IMG/VR virus record: IMGVR_UViG_3300027801_001462
Location: 1 to 24,932 of that record
Strand: one strand, 5' to 3'
DNA length: 24,932 nt
Origin: a virus
The translations under genes and the position numbers were made by a program. Every line of letters starts with the position of its first letter. Positions within the stretch are counted from its first letter, which is position 1. Below, piece after piece: positions 1 to 6,776 of the stretch. The notes under the pieces were generated by a model. That model saw only the letters and a program-made list of their open reading frames with translations. It did no database searches and had not been told where the DNA came from.

Positions 1-477
1 CTAGTAGACGAGATCAACAAACTAAATCCTAGTTTGGTAATTGATGCTGGCTGTGGAATAAACTTCCTCAAAGGCAAGATTAAAAATCTCGTAGGATATG
101 ATCCTGTGTTTAAAGAAGCAGACATAAAGTGTGGACACTTTGATGCACCGTTCAAAACAGAGTGTGCTGACGTGATACTTGCACTGGGATCAGTTAACTG
201 GGGCAACCACGATGACATAGCGAACATGTTGATCAAACTGAAGTCTTGGTTGAAGCCGGGTGGAAGACTTTACATGAGAGGTGCACCAGGTGGATACAAG
301 AATGACCAGGGACTGACATGGTTCCAATGGGGAACAAAAGAAATAGATCAGTTTGCAAGACTGATGGACTTCACTGTTGAACGTGTTGAAATCGAATACA
401 ACACGTCAGGTACCCTTAAATCTAGAGAATGGCCTCACAGATACGTTTGGCTATATCGTAGAAAACTAATCAAGTAA
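1..477 (+). CDS. SAM-dependent methyltransferase, 5' truncated by window edge
   Basis: The frame is open from base 1, so the start lies outside the window; an internal TTG at 34 is not a likely start. The visible part has the class I Rossmann SAM-binding motif (VIDAGCG at the left edge), an acidic residue after the next strand (GYDP) and the ILALGSVNWG strand IV region. It aligns along its length with the gene at 3988-4650 (IDAGCGINFLKGKI versus LDVGCGANEFKGKI; ILALGSVNWG versus ILALGSINFG). By that comparison about 73 N-terminal residues are missing. The substrate is unknown; the setting among oxygenase, sulfotransferase and glycosyltransferase genes suggests glycan or small-molecule modification (inference). 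It converges on the reverse gene at 466-1011, overlapping it by 12 bp. Confidence 0.8.
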   Translation, partial: LVDEINKLNPSLVIDAGCGINFLKGKIKNLVGYDPVFKEADIKCGHFDAPFKTECADVILALGSVNWGNHDDIANMLIKLKSWLKPGGRLYMRGAPGGYKNDQGLTWFQWGTKEIDQFARLMDFTVERVEIEYNTSGTLKSREWPHRYVWLYRRKLIK

Positions 478-1011
478 TTTTTTAACTTCCTTTGGAAGTA
501 CAGGATTTTTCATCCGTTCGGGATGCCAAAGAATACCATATATTGGACGTGACAAATGTTTGAATGCTTCTATGTTTCCTTTCTGGTCATTTGCGATTGC
601 AACAAATTCAGCGGGTAACTTTTTAATTGATTGTGTATGATAACATCTTACAGTATGATCACTTCCTTCCATTGTAACAACAACATCTCGATCAAGATGA
701 CCTGACACTTTGCCATGGGTTCCTCCACAGATGTCATTAATAGCAAAAGCACCGTGGCATATTCCTATGATAGGCACACCTTTATTAAATGCATCATAAA
801 ACAATAAATTCTCCGTCTTGTTCCTAGCAATACTGTCCGGACCACCTGTTAACACAAGACAGTCATAATCATTATCTGGTACTTTAACTGTGTTGGGTGC
901 AGGTATCAATGTGTGAGACTCAAATAGTGTATAGTATGCACGTTCTAATGCATCAAACACAAAGTTTCTAGGCGGGCGAATGAATTCAAGTTGACTGATC
1001 AGTATTTTCAT
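466..1011 (-). CDS. Class I glutamine amidotransferase-like protein (GATase1 / peptidase C26 type)
   Basis: The 181-residue protein has the complete class I amidotransferase signature: oxyanion-loop LTGGPDS (about residues 54-60), nucleophile elbow GICHGAF with Cys85, and H163-P-E165 completing the Cys-His-Glu triad. Such domains release ammonia from glutamine or hydrolyse gamma-glutamyl bonds (PuuD-like). There is no synthetase domain here, so a free-standing amidotransferase or gamma-glutamyl hydrolase is likely. I chose the ATG at 1011 rather than the GTG at 1017, because MKILISQ is a typical first beta-strand and a TAAATA box ends 7 nt before it. It is a single reverse gene between two forward genes, like a moron. 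The substrate is unknown. Confidence 0.85.
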   Translation of the reverse strand: MKILISQLEFIRPPRNFVFDALERAYYTLFESHTLIPAPNTVKVPDNDYDCLVLTGGPDSIARNKTENLLFYDAFNKGVPIIGICHGAFAINDICGGTHGKVSGHLDRDVVVTMEGSDHTVRCYHTQSIKKLPAEFVAIANDQKGNIEAFKHLSRPIYGILWHPERMKNPVLPKEVKKLLD

Positions 1012-1017
1012 TACCAC

Positions 1018-1025
1018 TATTTACT
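1018..1025 (-). promoter_or_regulatory. T4-type late promoter box (AGTAAATA)
   Basis: On the minus strand AGTAAATA ends 7 nt before the ATG at 1011. It resembles the T4 late consensus TATAAATA and the TAAATA core seen before many genes in this window. If it is used, the amidotransferase mRNA has almost no leader. Confidence 0.45.
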
Positions 1026-1042
1026 TGTACAGGTGGGCATAG

Positions 1043-1050
1043 GATAAATA
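1043..1050 (+). promoter_or_regulatory. Late promoter box (GATAAATA) with leader and Shine-Dalgarno
   Basis: GATAAATA lies 46 bp before the ATG at 1089, which predicts a leader of about 33 nt. The leader contains CGGAG at 1078-1082, a good Shine-Dalgarno at normal spacing. Most other TAAATA boxes here sit directly against the start codon, so this unit is built differently. Confidence 0.6.
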
Positions 1051-1088
1051 TCTATACTTTTATAAAAGAAAAACAAACGGAGAAACAT

Positions 1089-1781
1089 ATGTTAACATCA
1101 AAAGAATTTGTAGCAAAACTTGAGTCTGAGAATGAGTCACTCTTTAGAGCGTCTGAGTTACAGATCAAGCACTACTACGAGAACGTAACAGACAAGGACG
1201 AGTTGATTGACAACTTTACTGGTCGTATGGTTAACGAAAGAATGAACATGGAAGAAATTTCAAGAGAAGTAGCGGCGGCGGCGCCAGGAACTGATCCTGA
1301 GAAATTAATCCTTCTTTCGAAACAAGCACTCGACGAAGCGAAGCACTTTCAATTTGTTAAAGAAGTAGTTGAGTACCTATCAGGTGAAAAACTTGACATG
1401 CAAAAGGCTGTTGAAGCTCATGCATCAAGATTGGAGCAAAAAGGTGCGGCAATGATCAAAAAGTACAACTGCAACAACAATCCACTAATGTTAGGGTTAT
1501 ACCAATTATTAGCGGAAGGCAGAGCGGCAAGAAACTGGGGAATGATGGCTGAAGTTATAGAAGATAAATTTATCTCTTCTAGATATGCTAAAATTGCCAA
1601 AGACGAGACTTTCCACGCTACTTTAGGTAGAATGGAACTTGAGAAACTGTGTACTACACAAGAAGCTCAAGACGAGATCAATGCAGTAATCAATAACTTT
1701 AGAAAAGACTTATTTGCAATTACATCTTCTAAAACTGGAACACTTGAAGAAAGTGCGAAGTTAATGGCGGTATACGCATAA
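1089..1781 (+). CDS. Ferritin-like di-iron carboxylate protein
   Basis: The 230-residue, mostly helical protein carries the four-helix di-iron pattern: Glu50 (VNERMNME), Glu83-x-x-His86 (DEAKH), Glu143 (LLAEGRA) and Glu173-x-x-His176 (DETFH). The spacing of two E plus ExxH pairs fits the ferritin-like superfamily, which includes bacterioferritin, RNR beta, MiaE-like hydroxylases and aldehyde-deformylating oxygenase. The length is close to that oxygenase, but I do not see its sequence signature, so no reaction is assigned. The gene stands alone: its own late promoter, Shine-Dalgarno CGGAG and a strong terminator at 1802-1836. That suggests high late expression, perhaps of an iron/redox enzyme or a virion component. 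Confidence 0.8.
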   Translation: MLTSKEFVAKLESENESLFRASELQIKHYYENVTDKDELIDNFTGRMVNERMNMEEISREVAAAAPGTDPEKLILLSKQALDEAKHFQFVKEVVEYLSGEKLDMQKAVEAHASRLEQKGAAMIKKYNCNNNPLMLGLYQLLAEGRAARNWGMMAEVIEDKFISSRYAKIAKDETFHATLGRMELEKLCTTQEAQDEINAVINNFRKDLFAITSSKTGTLEESAKLMAVYA

Positions 1782-1801
1782 TAATTTAAATTATTAATAT
1801 T

Positions 1802-1836
1802 AAAGGGCGAGTATTAATTTACTTGCCCTTTTTTTA
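1802..1836 (+). terminator. Rho-independent terminator
   Basis: AAGGGCGAGT (1803-1812) pairs with ACTTGCCCTT (1821-1830) through one G-U wobble, around the loop ATTAATTT, and a 7-T run follows (1829-1835). It lies just after the ferritin-like gene. The terminator at 10643-10677 has the same loop and downstream flank. Confidence 0.9.
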
Positions 1837-1839
1837 CGA

Positions 1840-1847
1840 CTTAAATA
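1840..1847 (+). promoter_or_regulatory. Late promoter box (CTTAAATA)
   Basis: CTTAAATA follows directly on the terminator. Its last A is exactly 6 nt before the ATG at 1853. With T4 late geometry (box at -13 to -6) transcription would begin on that ATG. The copy at 10682-10689 is in the same context. Confidence 0.6.
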
Positions 1848-1852
1848 TCAGC

Positions 1853-2719
1853 ATGGAACACACTAAAGATTATTCAAAAAACACACTTAAGAAAATAGAC
1901 GAAGATTTACAAGATTCAGACCAAGCAATATTAAAATTAAAAGAGAACACAGATGTTACTGCTAAGACCACAGGTGGAACTTTAGAGTATGGTAAAAGTC
2001 GTTGGGACTATGAAAAAAAACGAAGCATGGAAAGAGGTGCGTATCATTACGATTGGTCAATCAAAGATAACATAGAAGATGTATTAATGTTCCATGGTAA
2101 TATTAATATGGATTGTGATTATTTTGTCAACACGTATGGCGACAAGGCATTAGATAATTCTGTACATTGGGCAAATAGAAACAAAAGTGTAGGCGGCAAC
2201 TATGCAATAGATCAAGAAGTTTATGATATAGTGAGATCAGGTGGAGACCCAGAAGGAAAGATTTATGGCAGAGCAAACATGTTCACTGATCCAAAAGCGA
2301 TAGCACTTGCAGAAGGACTGTTTGGATTATATGATTACGAACTTAAATTACATTCTCAGGTATGTGGACAAGTACTGCATATGCACATGGACAACTTTGC
2401 CGCAAGACTAGACAGACAGAACTCATTACAAGAAATGGACTATGATGTTGATGCAAAGAAAGTGCATAGGTTTGTAGTATTCTTGAATGACTGGAGCATG
2501 GGACAAATATGGCACCAAGGCACAGCAGTACACACGCATTGGAAAGCAGGTGATGTAATCAGCTGGCATTGGCAAGACTTCCCTCATGGCACAGCAAACA
2601 TGGGTTGGGACACTAGATACATCTTGCAATACACAGGCAGAACCACAGACAAGACTTGGGACTTTATAAACAACACAACAAAAAATTCAAAACACAAACT
2701 AGATATACATACCAAATGA
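1853..2719 (+). CDS. 2OG-Fe(II) oxygenase-like protein
   Basis: The 288-residue protein shows a probable Fe(II) facial triad in its C-terminal half: His178-Met-Asp180 (LHMHMD), distal His245 (FPHGTAN) and an Arg about ten residues on (Arg255 in DTRY) that could bind 2-oxoglutarate. Between them lie the double-stranded beta-helix segments VHRFVVFLNDW and WKAGDVISWHW. The N-terminal 65 residues are polar and helical with no recognised domain. A shorter paralogue is encoded at 3299-3955. The start is the ATG at 1853, 6 nt after a late promoter box; an upstream extension would run into the terminator. The stop overlaps the next start (ATGA), so translation is probably coupled. The hydroxylated substrate is unknown. 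Confidence 0.75.
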   Translation: MEHTKDYSKNTLKKIDEDLQDSDQAILKLKENTDVTAKTTGGTLEYGKSRWDYEKKRSMERGAYHYDWSIKDNIEDVLMFHGNINMDCDYFVNTYGDKALDNSVHWANRNKSVGGNYAIDQEVYDIVRSGGDPEGKIYGRANMFTDPKAIALAEGLFGLYDYELKLHSQVCGQVLHMHMDNFAARLDRQNSLQEMDYDVDAKKVHRFVVFLNDWSMGQIWHQGTAVHTHWKAGDVISWHWQDFPHGTANMGWDTRYILQYTGRTTDKTWDFINNTTKNSKHKLDIHTK

Positions 2720-3312
2720 CATACATCTTAATGACAGGTGCTCCTGGGTCGAAATGGAGCAGTGTGTTTAAAAACATACACCGTTCTGCAGATGTGGACC
2801 AAACAGATTACACGGAACAAAGAACCTACTGGCACGATGCCGACACACCAGGTAGCAAACAGTTGATGCACACAGGAGCCTATTGGGATCCGGGTATGGA
2901 GTTTGATTGCAACATAGAAGAATGGGACAAACCATTTAGTGGAATAGGCAAAAGAATTATCAAAGCTCATACATTTGCACATCAATTAGACAATCTTAAA
3001 GATCTAGGCTATCCAATCATAATGGTTTACAGAAATGATCATGAGTGCATGGAATGGTGGAAACTGTGTGGCGAGTTTAGTATTACCTATCCCAACTATC
3101 AACACTTTGAGAACTTAGATAAAATGTGGTATCATATACAAGAAGAGAACAAAGACATTATGAATTTTATGCACACAAACAAAGACCGAGTAACAAGTGT
3201 AAAGAACAATATCGAATTATGTAAAACTCTTAATATGGCATCTCCAAAAGGTGAACACCAAAACTTCCACGAATACGAACCAAAAGGAATACAAGTTTAT
3301 GTCTACAAGTAA
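2716..3312 (+). CDS. Sulfotransferase-like P-loop protein
   Basis: The 198-residue protein begins with a hydrophobic strand and glycine-rich loop (YILMTGAPGSKWSSVF) like the 5'-phosphosulfate-binding loop of sulfotransferases. A central strand (PIIMVYRNDHECMEWW) resembles the 3'-phosphate-binding segment (YRNP-like) and is followed by a Trp/Tyr-rich helix. The P-loop is not a Walker A, which argues against an ATPase. The start at 2716 makes a 4-bp ATGA overlap with the upstream oxygenase gene, and the gene also overlaps the next oxygenase, so the three form one translational unit. I infer that they modify the same molecule. The family call is moderate because overall similarity cannot be tested here. 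Confidence 0.55.
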   Translation: MTYILMTGAPGSKWSSVFKNIHRSADVDQTDYTEQRTYWHDADTPGSKQLMHTGAYWDPGMEFDCNIEEWDKPFSGIGKRIIKAHTFAHQLDNLKDLGYPIIMVYRNDHECMEWWKLCGEFSITYPNYQHFENLDKMWYHIQEENKDIMNFMHTNKDRVTSVKNNIELCKTLNMASPKGEHQNFHEYEPKGIQVYVYK

Positions 3313-3955
3313 TTGGGAAGAAGCAAAAGCAAGAAGCAACTATCACTTTAACAAGTGGCACAAGGACACAGACTGTGTGGAACACTTGGGCAAGTTTACA
3401 GGTGGGTGGCAAACAGAACTACAAGCAGTGATAGAAGATGGCAAACCTCTCAACTGGGCCAACCGTAGAGAAGGTACAGGTAGAGAAAATGTCAATGTCA
3501 ATGTAGAAGCAGAAGAGAATGATCTTAAGACAGCAGGCGCAGATCCCAAGATGACCATATACAGAGGACTGGCAGACTTCACCAAATGTCCAACACTGCA
3601 AAGAATGACAGACTTCTTTGCATTAACCACAACAAAATCCAAACTGCATATACAGTTCACAGGAGAGGTACTGAACATGCACATAGACAAACTGTATGAT
3701 CTAGACGCTGATCCAAACAATGTTGTTCGTATAATGGTAATGTTGCAGGATTGGGAACCAGGACAATTCATAATGTATGGTAACGAACAGTTCGACAGAT
3801 GGCGAACAGGTGATATACATAAGTTCGACTGGCAGAACCTGCCACACTCAACAGCCAACTCCAGCAACAAGCCCAGACCCATGTTGGTAATCACAGGTGT
3901 TATGTCAGACCAGACCAGAGAGATATTATCTAAACCTATCAAAAAAAAGATTTGA
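3299..3955 (+). CDS. 2OG-Fe(II) oxygenase-like protein, paralogue of 1853-2719
   Basis: The 218-residue protein has His128-Ile-Asp130 (NMHID), His183 (LPHSTAN) and Arg193 as candidate iron and 2-oxoglutarate ligands. It parallels the gene at 1853 segment by segment: GEVLNMHIDKL versus GQVLHMHMDNF, MVMLQDWEPGQF versus VVFLNDWSMGQI, WRTGDIHKFDWQNLPH versus WKAGDVISWHWQDFPH. It lacks the long N-terminal helical region of that protein. I chose the ATG at 3299 (MSTSNWEE), which overlaps the previous gene by 14 bp; the ATG at 3251 would cause a 62-bp overlap. Duplication followed by divergence is the simple explanation, with the sulfotransferase-like gene between the copies. Confidence 0.7.
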   Translation: MSTSNWEEAKARSNYHFNKWHKDTDCVEHLGKFTGGWQTELQAVIEDGKPLNWANRREGTGRENVNVNVEAEENDLKTAGADPKMTIYRGLADFTKCPTLQRMTDFFALTTTKSKLHIQFTGEVLNMHIDKLYDLDADPNNVVRIMVMLQDWEPGQFIMYGNEQFDRWRTGDIHKFDWQNLPHSTANSSNKPRPMLVITGVMSDQTREILSKPIKKKI

Positions 3956-3980
3956 AATAATACCAACAATACTATATAAT
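3952..3980 (+). promoter_or_regulatory. Sigma70-type promoter TTGAAA-N17-TATAAT
   Basis: TTGAAA at 3952-3957 and TATAAT at 3975-3980 are separated by 17 bp, a near-consensus host promoter. The predicted start point at about 3987 is next to the ATG at 3988, so this transcript too would have almost no leader. There is no TAAATA box here, so this gene may be early-expressed, unlike its neighbours. Confidence 0.6.
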
Positions 3981-3987
3981 ATATTTT

Positions 3988-4650
3988 ATGAATAGGAAAA
4001 TCTTTGCTGAATTAGTAGCCAAAACTAATAACGATGTGTCTAAGATAACAAGTGAATTAATTAAAGAAACATTTGATGTAACATTAGATAAAACGCACAA
4101 CACTATTGTTGATTATACACTAGACATCGATAGAGAATGTCTACACAGATATTTTGCTCACCACTGGCCGACCGACATGAAGAAGTGGAAACACTCCGGA
4201 CTGCAATTAATAGACCAAGTGAACGATCTTAATCCTAGAGCAGTGCTTGATGTTGGATGCGGAGCAAATGAATTCAAAGGTAAAATACACAATCTTATAG
4301 GATTAGATCCTTATAATCATCATGCAGACTTTCAAATAGATCTATTGGACTTTAGACCCATGGAAAAATTTGATGTTATACTTGCACTTGGATCTATAAA
4401 CTTTGGTGGACAGAATAAAATTATTGCAGAAGTATCTAAATGTGTTAATATGTTAGAAGAAGACGGCATGATCATCTTTAGAGTAAATCCTGGAATACAA
4501 CACGACAAGCCAGAAGCTAAATGGATAGAATTCTATGCTTGGAATGTGCCATTTATTATAGAATTAGCAGGAATGTTCAACTTAAAAGTACTGGATATAA
4601 AGGACGACAGCAATAAACGTAAATATTTCGTTTACAGGAAAGTTAAATGA
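3988..4650 (+). CDS. SAM-dependent methyltransferase, paralogue of 1-477
   Basis: The 220-residue protein has the class I SAM-binding motif Asp88-Val-Gly-Cys-Gly92, an acidic ribose ligand after strand 2 (GLDP, Asp107), and strand IV ILALGSINFGG. The N-terminal 70 residues are helical with no recognised domain. The C-terminus holds a strand pair (KVLDIKDD, KYFVYRK). It aligns with the partial gene at the left edge, so the two methyltransferases flank the oxygenase/sulfotransferase cluster. The upstream promoter is sigma70-like rather than late-type. The methyl acceptor is unknown. Confidence 0.8.
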   Translation: MNRKIFAELVAKTNNDVSKITSELIKETFDVTLDKTHNTIVDYTLDIDRECLHRYFAHHWPTDMKKWKHSGLQLIDQVNDLNPRAVLDVGCGANEFKGKIHNLIGLDPYNHHADFQIDLLDFRPMEKFDVILALGSINFGGQNKIIAEVSKCVNMLEEDGMIIFRVNPGIQHDKPEAKWIEFYAWNVPFIIELAGMFNLKVLDIKDDSNKRKYFVYRKVK

Positions 4651-4662
4651 TGAGTTACGAGA

Positions 4663-4670
4663 AGTAAATA
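4663..4670 (+). promoter_or_regulatory. Late promoter box (AGTAAATA)
   Basis: The last A of the box is 7 nt before the ATG at 4677, in the short gap after the methyltransferase gene. It predicts a leader of zero to one nucleotide. Confidence 0.5.
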
Positions 4671-4676
4671 CCATAT

Positions 4677-4976
4677 ATGCAAAAACGTACCAAAAGTTTA
4701 TTAGAAGAATTAAGTTCAATGCCACTTAAACGTGACAAAGAAGATGTGGTTGAAAGCAGAGCCTCACACATACTTGAGTCAGCGATTAGACTGCTTACAT
4801 ACATCAGAGAAAACTTTGACCAAGACACAGCATTTAAACTAGAAAAAAGATTCAACAGTGCAATAAAAAATATGGATGCATCCAAGTTCAGCAGAGGTGT
4901 TGCACGTATCAAAGAGAACAAAGACGTCAAAGAAAACGTACTAAAAATCAAAGACGGCGAATACAAAGAGGACTAA
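4677..4976 (+). CDS. Small helical protein of unknown function
   Basis: This is a 99-residue, highly charged protein, almost all helical by composition (LLEELSSMPLKRDKED, ASHILESAIRLLTYIRENF, ending in a Lys/Asp-rich tail). It has no signal peptide, membrane segment or catalytic motif. It follows a late promoter box and its stop overlaps the next start by one base (TAATG), so it is translated with the amidinotransferase. I do not recognise it. The lack of Cys and His argues against a metal site. Confidence 0.7.
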   Translation: MQKRTKSLLEELSSMPLKRDKEDVVESRASHILESAIRLLTYIRENFDQDTAFKLEKRFNSAIKNMDASKFSRGVARIKENKDVKENVLKIKDGEYKED

Positions 4977-6031
4977 TGTCTGAAAAGATAAAGGTCTCGA
5001 CACACTCACCATTCCAAAAACTTACAGCAGTAGCAATAGGACAAAGCCTGTCAGAGGATGTGTTTGATTGGATCACTGAAGAAAAAATAAAAGCACCCAT
5101 GCAAAAGATACTTCGTGAAACAAACGAAGACATGGCAGAGTTTAAAAGAGTATTAGAAAGTCTAGGAGTTAAAGTGTTTCAGCCTGCACCATTGCAAAAA
5201 GAAACACTCACAAACAAAGATGAGGTACCTCATGTGCCTTTACAGCCACGTGATATATTTTTAACAATAGGTAACACCTGTTATCAACAAAACACCAACG
5301 GTGTGTATGATTACATGAAAGACTTTGTACACGAAGACTGTCTTGTAGATTTGTTTAATGAGGTGTATGGTCCAGGTGGTGCATCCTTCGAAGGACATGA
5401 ATTAATATCTGGGGCTAACAGCATCAAACTAGGCAAACATATCATTATGCCTGCAGACGGCGAAGAAGGGTTTGTACATCCAGACAGACCCATGTTCAAT
5501 CATATAGTAGACAAATGGAAACAGCAAGGCTACGAAATAGTACAAACAGACGAAGTAGGACACACAGACGGCATCATAAGTTTTATTAAACCAGGAGCAT
5601 TCATGAGGGTAGGAAAGTCTCCTCCACAGGAAAAAGAATTACTTGCAAAATGGGATAGACTAGAACTAGGTGAACAGGGGTCGATACTCTTAAGCAAATC
5701 AAAATGGACGCAGGAAAAGAATATGATTAATGGTAGATGGTGGATCGACGGAGAGCAAGATAATCCACAACTGCATAAATTTATTAACGACTGGTGCGAT
5801 CACTGGGTTGGCTATTGTGCAGAAACAGTGTTTGACATAAACACACTTGGTGTATCTGAAGAGTGTATGCTGGTATCATCATACAACAAAGAAGTGTTTG
5901 ACTTCTTGAAGAAACACAAAGTAGAACCTATCATAGTACCATTGAGGCACAGATATTTTTGGGATGGTGGGTTGCACTGTTGTTCTGTGGATCTTGTGCG
6001 TGAAGGAGATAGGGAAGATTATATATCATGA
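4976..6031 (+). CDS. Amidinotransferase / guanidino-group-modifying pentein enzyme
   Basis: The 351-residue protein fits the amidinotransferase branch of the pentein superfamily, whose members act on arginine or guanidino compounds through a covalent Cys-thiouronium intermediate. Visible motifs are PRD-IFLTIGN (Arg92-Asp93, substrate carboxylate/guanidine region), GHTDG (His196, general acid-base), and GGLHCCSVDLVRE near the C-terminus, where Cys335 aligns with the catalytic cysteine of the usual GG-x-HC motif. The length suits glycine amidinotransferase-like enzymes. The upstream AGAGGA is a plausible ribosome site. The start overlaps the small gene before it and the stop overlaps the next gene (ATGA). 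Whether it transfers an amidino group or deiminates cannot be decided. Confidence 0.85.
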   Translation: MSEKIKVSTHSPFQKLTAVAIGQSLSEDVFDWITEEKIKAPMQKILRETNEDMAEFKRVLESLGVKVFQPAPLQKETLTNKDEVPHVPLQPRDIFLTIGNTCYQQNTNGVYDYMKDFVHEDCLVDLFNEVYGPGGASFEGHELISGANSIKLGKHIIMPADGEEGFVHPDRPMFNHIVDKWKQQGYEIVQTDEVGHTDGIISFIKPGAFMRVGKSPPQEKELLAKWDRLELGEQGSILLSKSKWTQEKNMINGRWWIDGEQDNPQLHKFINDWCDHWVGYCAETVFDINTLGVSEECMLVSSYNKEVFDFLKKHKVEPIIVPLRHRYFWDGGLHCCSVDLVREGDREDYIS

Positions 6032-6768
6032 TATATTTTATAGCACCGTCAGGCGGAAACAACAGTTACATATGCTTAAAACTTGTAGGAACAATCCTAG
6101 ACGGAATGACAACATATCATGACAAAGGTACACACTCCGAGGATCATGAAATAATAAATTTTTTACACATAGCAAAGAAGAATGATAATACAAAAGTTGT
6201 CATAACAGAAAATTATAACAATGTCAAAGGTATGATAAGAGAAGACGATATAGTCATACAAAATAATATAGACAAATATCGTGAGGTGTTGTTGCTAAAT
6301 TGGTTTCACAAAAACCTAGCACAGTTGGGCGAGGAACCAGAAGTTCAGTATGGCTGGAGAGATTCTTGGATTGAATGGCAAACTGACCTTTGGAAAAACA
6401 ACAGCAAAATACCCATAGCATCTGCTGTGGCAGAGTGGATGTACAAACTGTATGATGATAACTTCACTGAAATTAAAACAATACCAAAAATTACCAAAGT
6501 GTTCAATTGGTCCGTAATGTATGAGAGTTCACAGGCCACGGTTGACGAATTCAAAAAGATAGGGTACAATTACACAGTGGAAGAACATGACAAGTGGTTA
6601 GCAAGCCAATCAAAAATACTGGGTTATTGGCAGGATATTAAAAATAACATAGACACACCTTTAAATCTAGATGATGATGTTCACAAAGGCCTTGCTCTTG
6701 CACTGCATGGAAAAACATATGATTTAAACAGACAACAGGTTGAATCTAAGTTTAAATTATTACCATAA
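6028..6768 (+). CDS. Protein of unknown function with P-loop-like N-terminus
   Basis: The 246-residue protein starts with a hydrophobic strand and Gly/Ser/Asn-rich loop (IYFIAPSGGNNSYICLKL), similar in layout to the loop of the sulfotransferase-like protein at 2716, but without a Walker A lysine. Later it has strand KVVITENY and a Trp-rich helical part (VQYGWRDSWIEWQTDLW). The start makes an ATGA overlap with the amidinotransferase gene, so the two are probably translated together and may act on one substrate. A distant sulfotransferase or nucleotide-binding fold is possible, but I cannot support it further. Confidence 0.65.
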   Translation: MIYFIAPSGGNNSYICLKLVGTILDGMTTYHDKGTHSEDHEIINFLHIAKKNDNTKVVITENYNNVKGMIREDDIVIQNNIDKYREVLLLNWFHKNLAQLGEEPEVQYGWRDSWIEWQTDLWKNNSKIPIASAVAEWMYKLYDDNFTEIKTIPKITKVFNWSVMYESSQATVDEFKKIGYNYTVEEHDKWLASQSKILGYWQDIKNNIDTPLNLDDDVHKGLALALHGKTYDLNRQQVESKFKLLP

Positions 6769-6771
6769 ATA
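6764..6771 (+). promoter_or_regulatory. Late promoter box (CATAAATA)
   Basis: The box overlaps the TAA stop of the preceding gene. Its last A is exactly 6 nt before the ATG at 6777, so the transcript is predicted to start on the initiation codon. Confidence 0.6.
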
Positions 6772-6776
6772 TTGAT

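Noticed and set aside
1823-1852. Extension of the oxygenase gene upstream of 1853
   Set aside because: It reads through the terminator stem and T-run and the late promoter box and has no ATG start.
3343-3969. Long reverse ORF (208 codons) opposite the second oxygenase
   Set aside because: It is antisense to a gene with clear oxygenase motifs; its protein is Ser/Cys/Leu-rich as expected for shadow frames.
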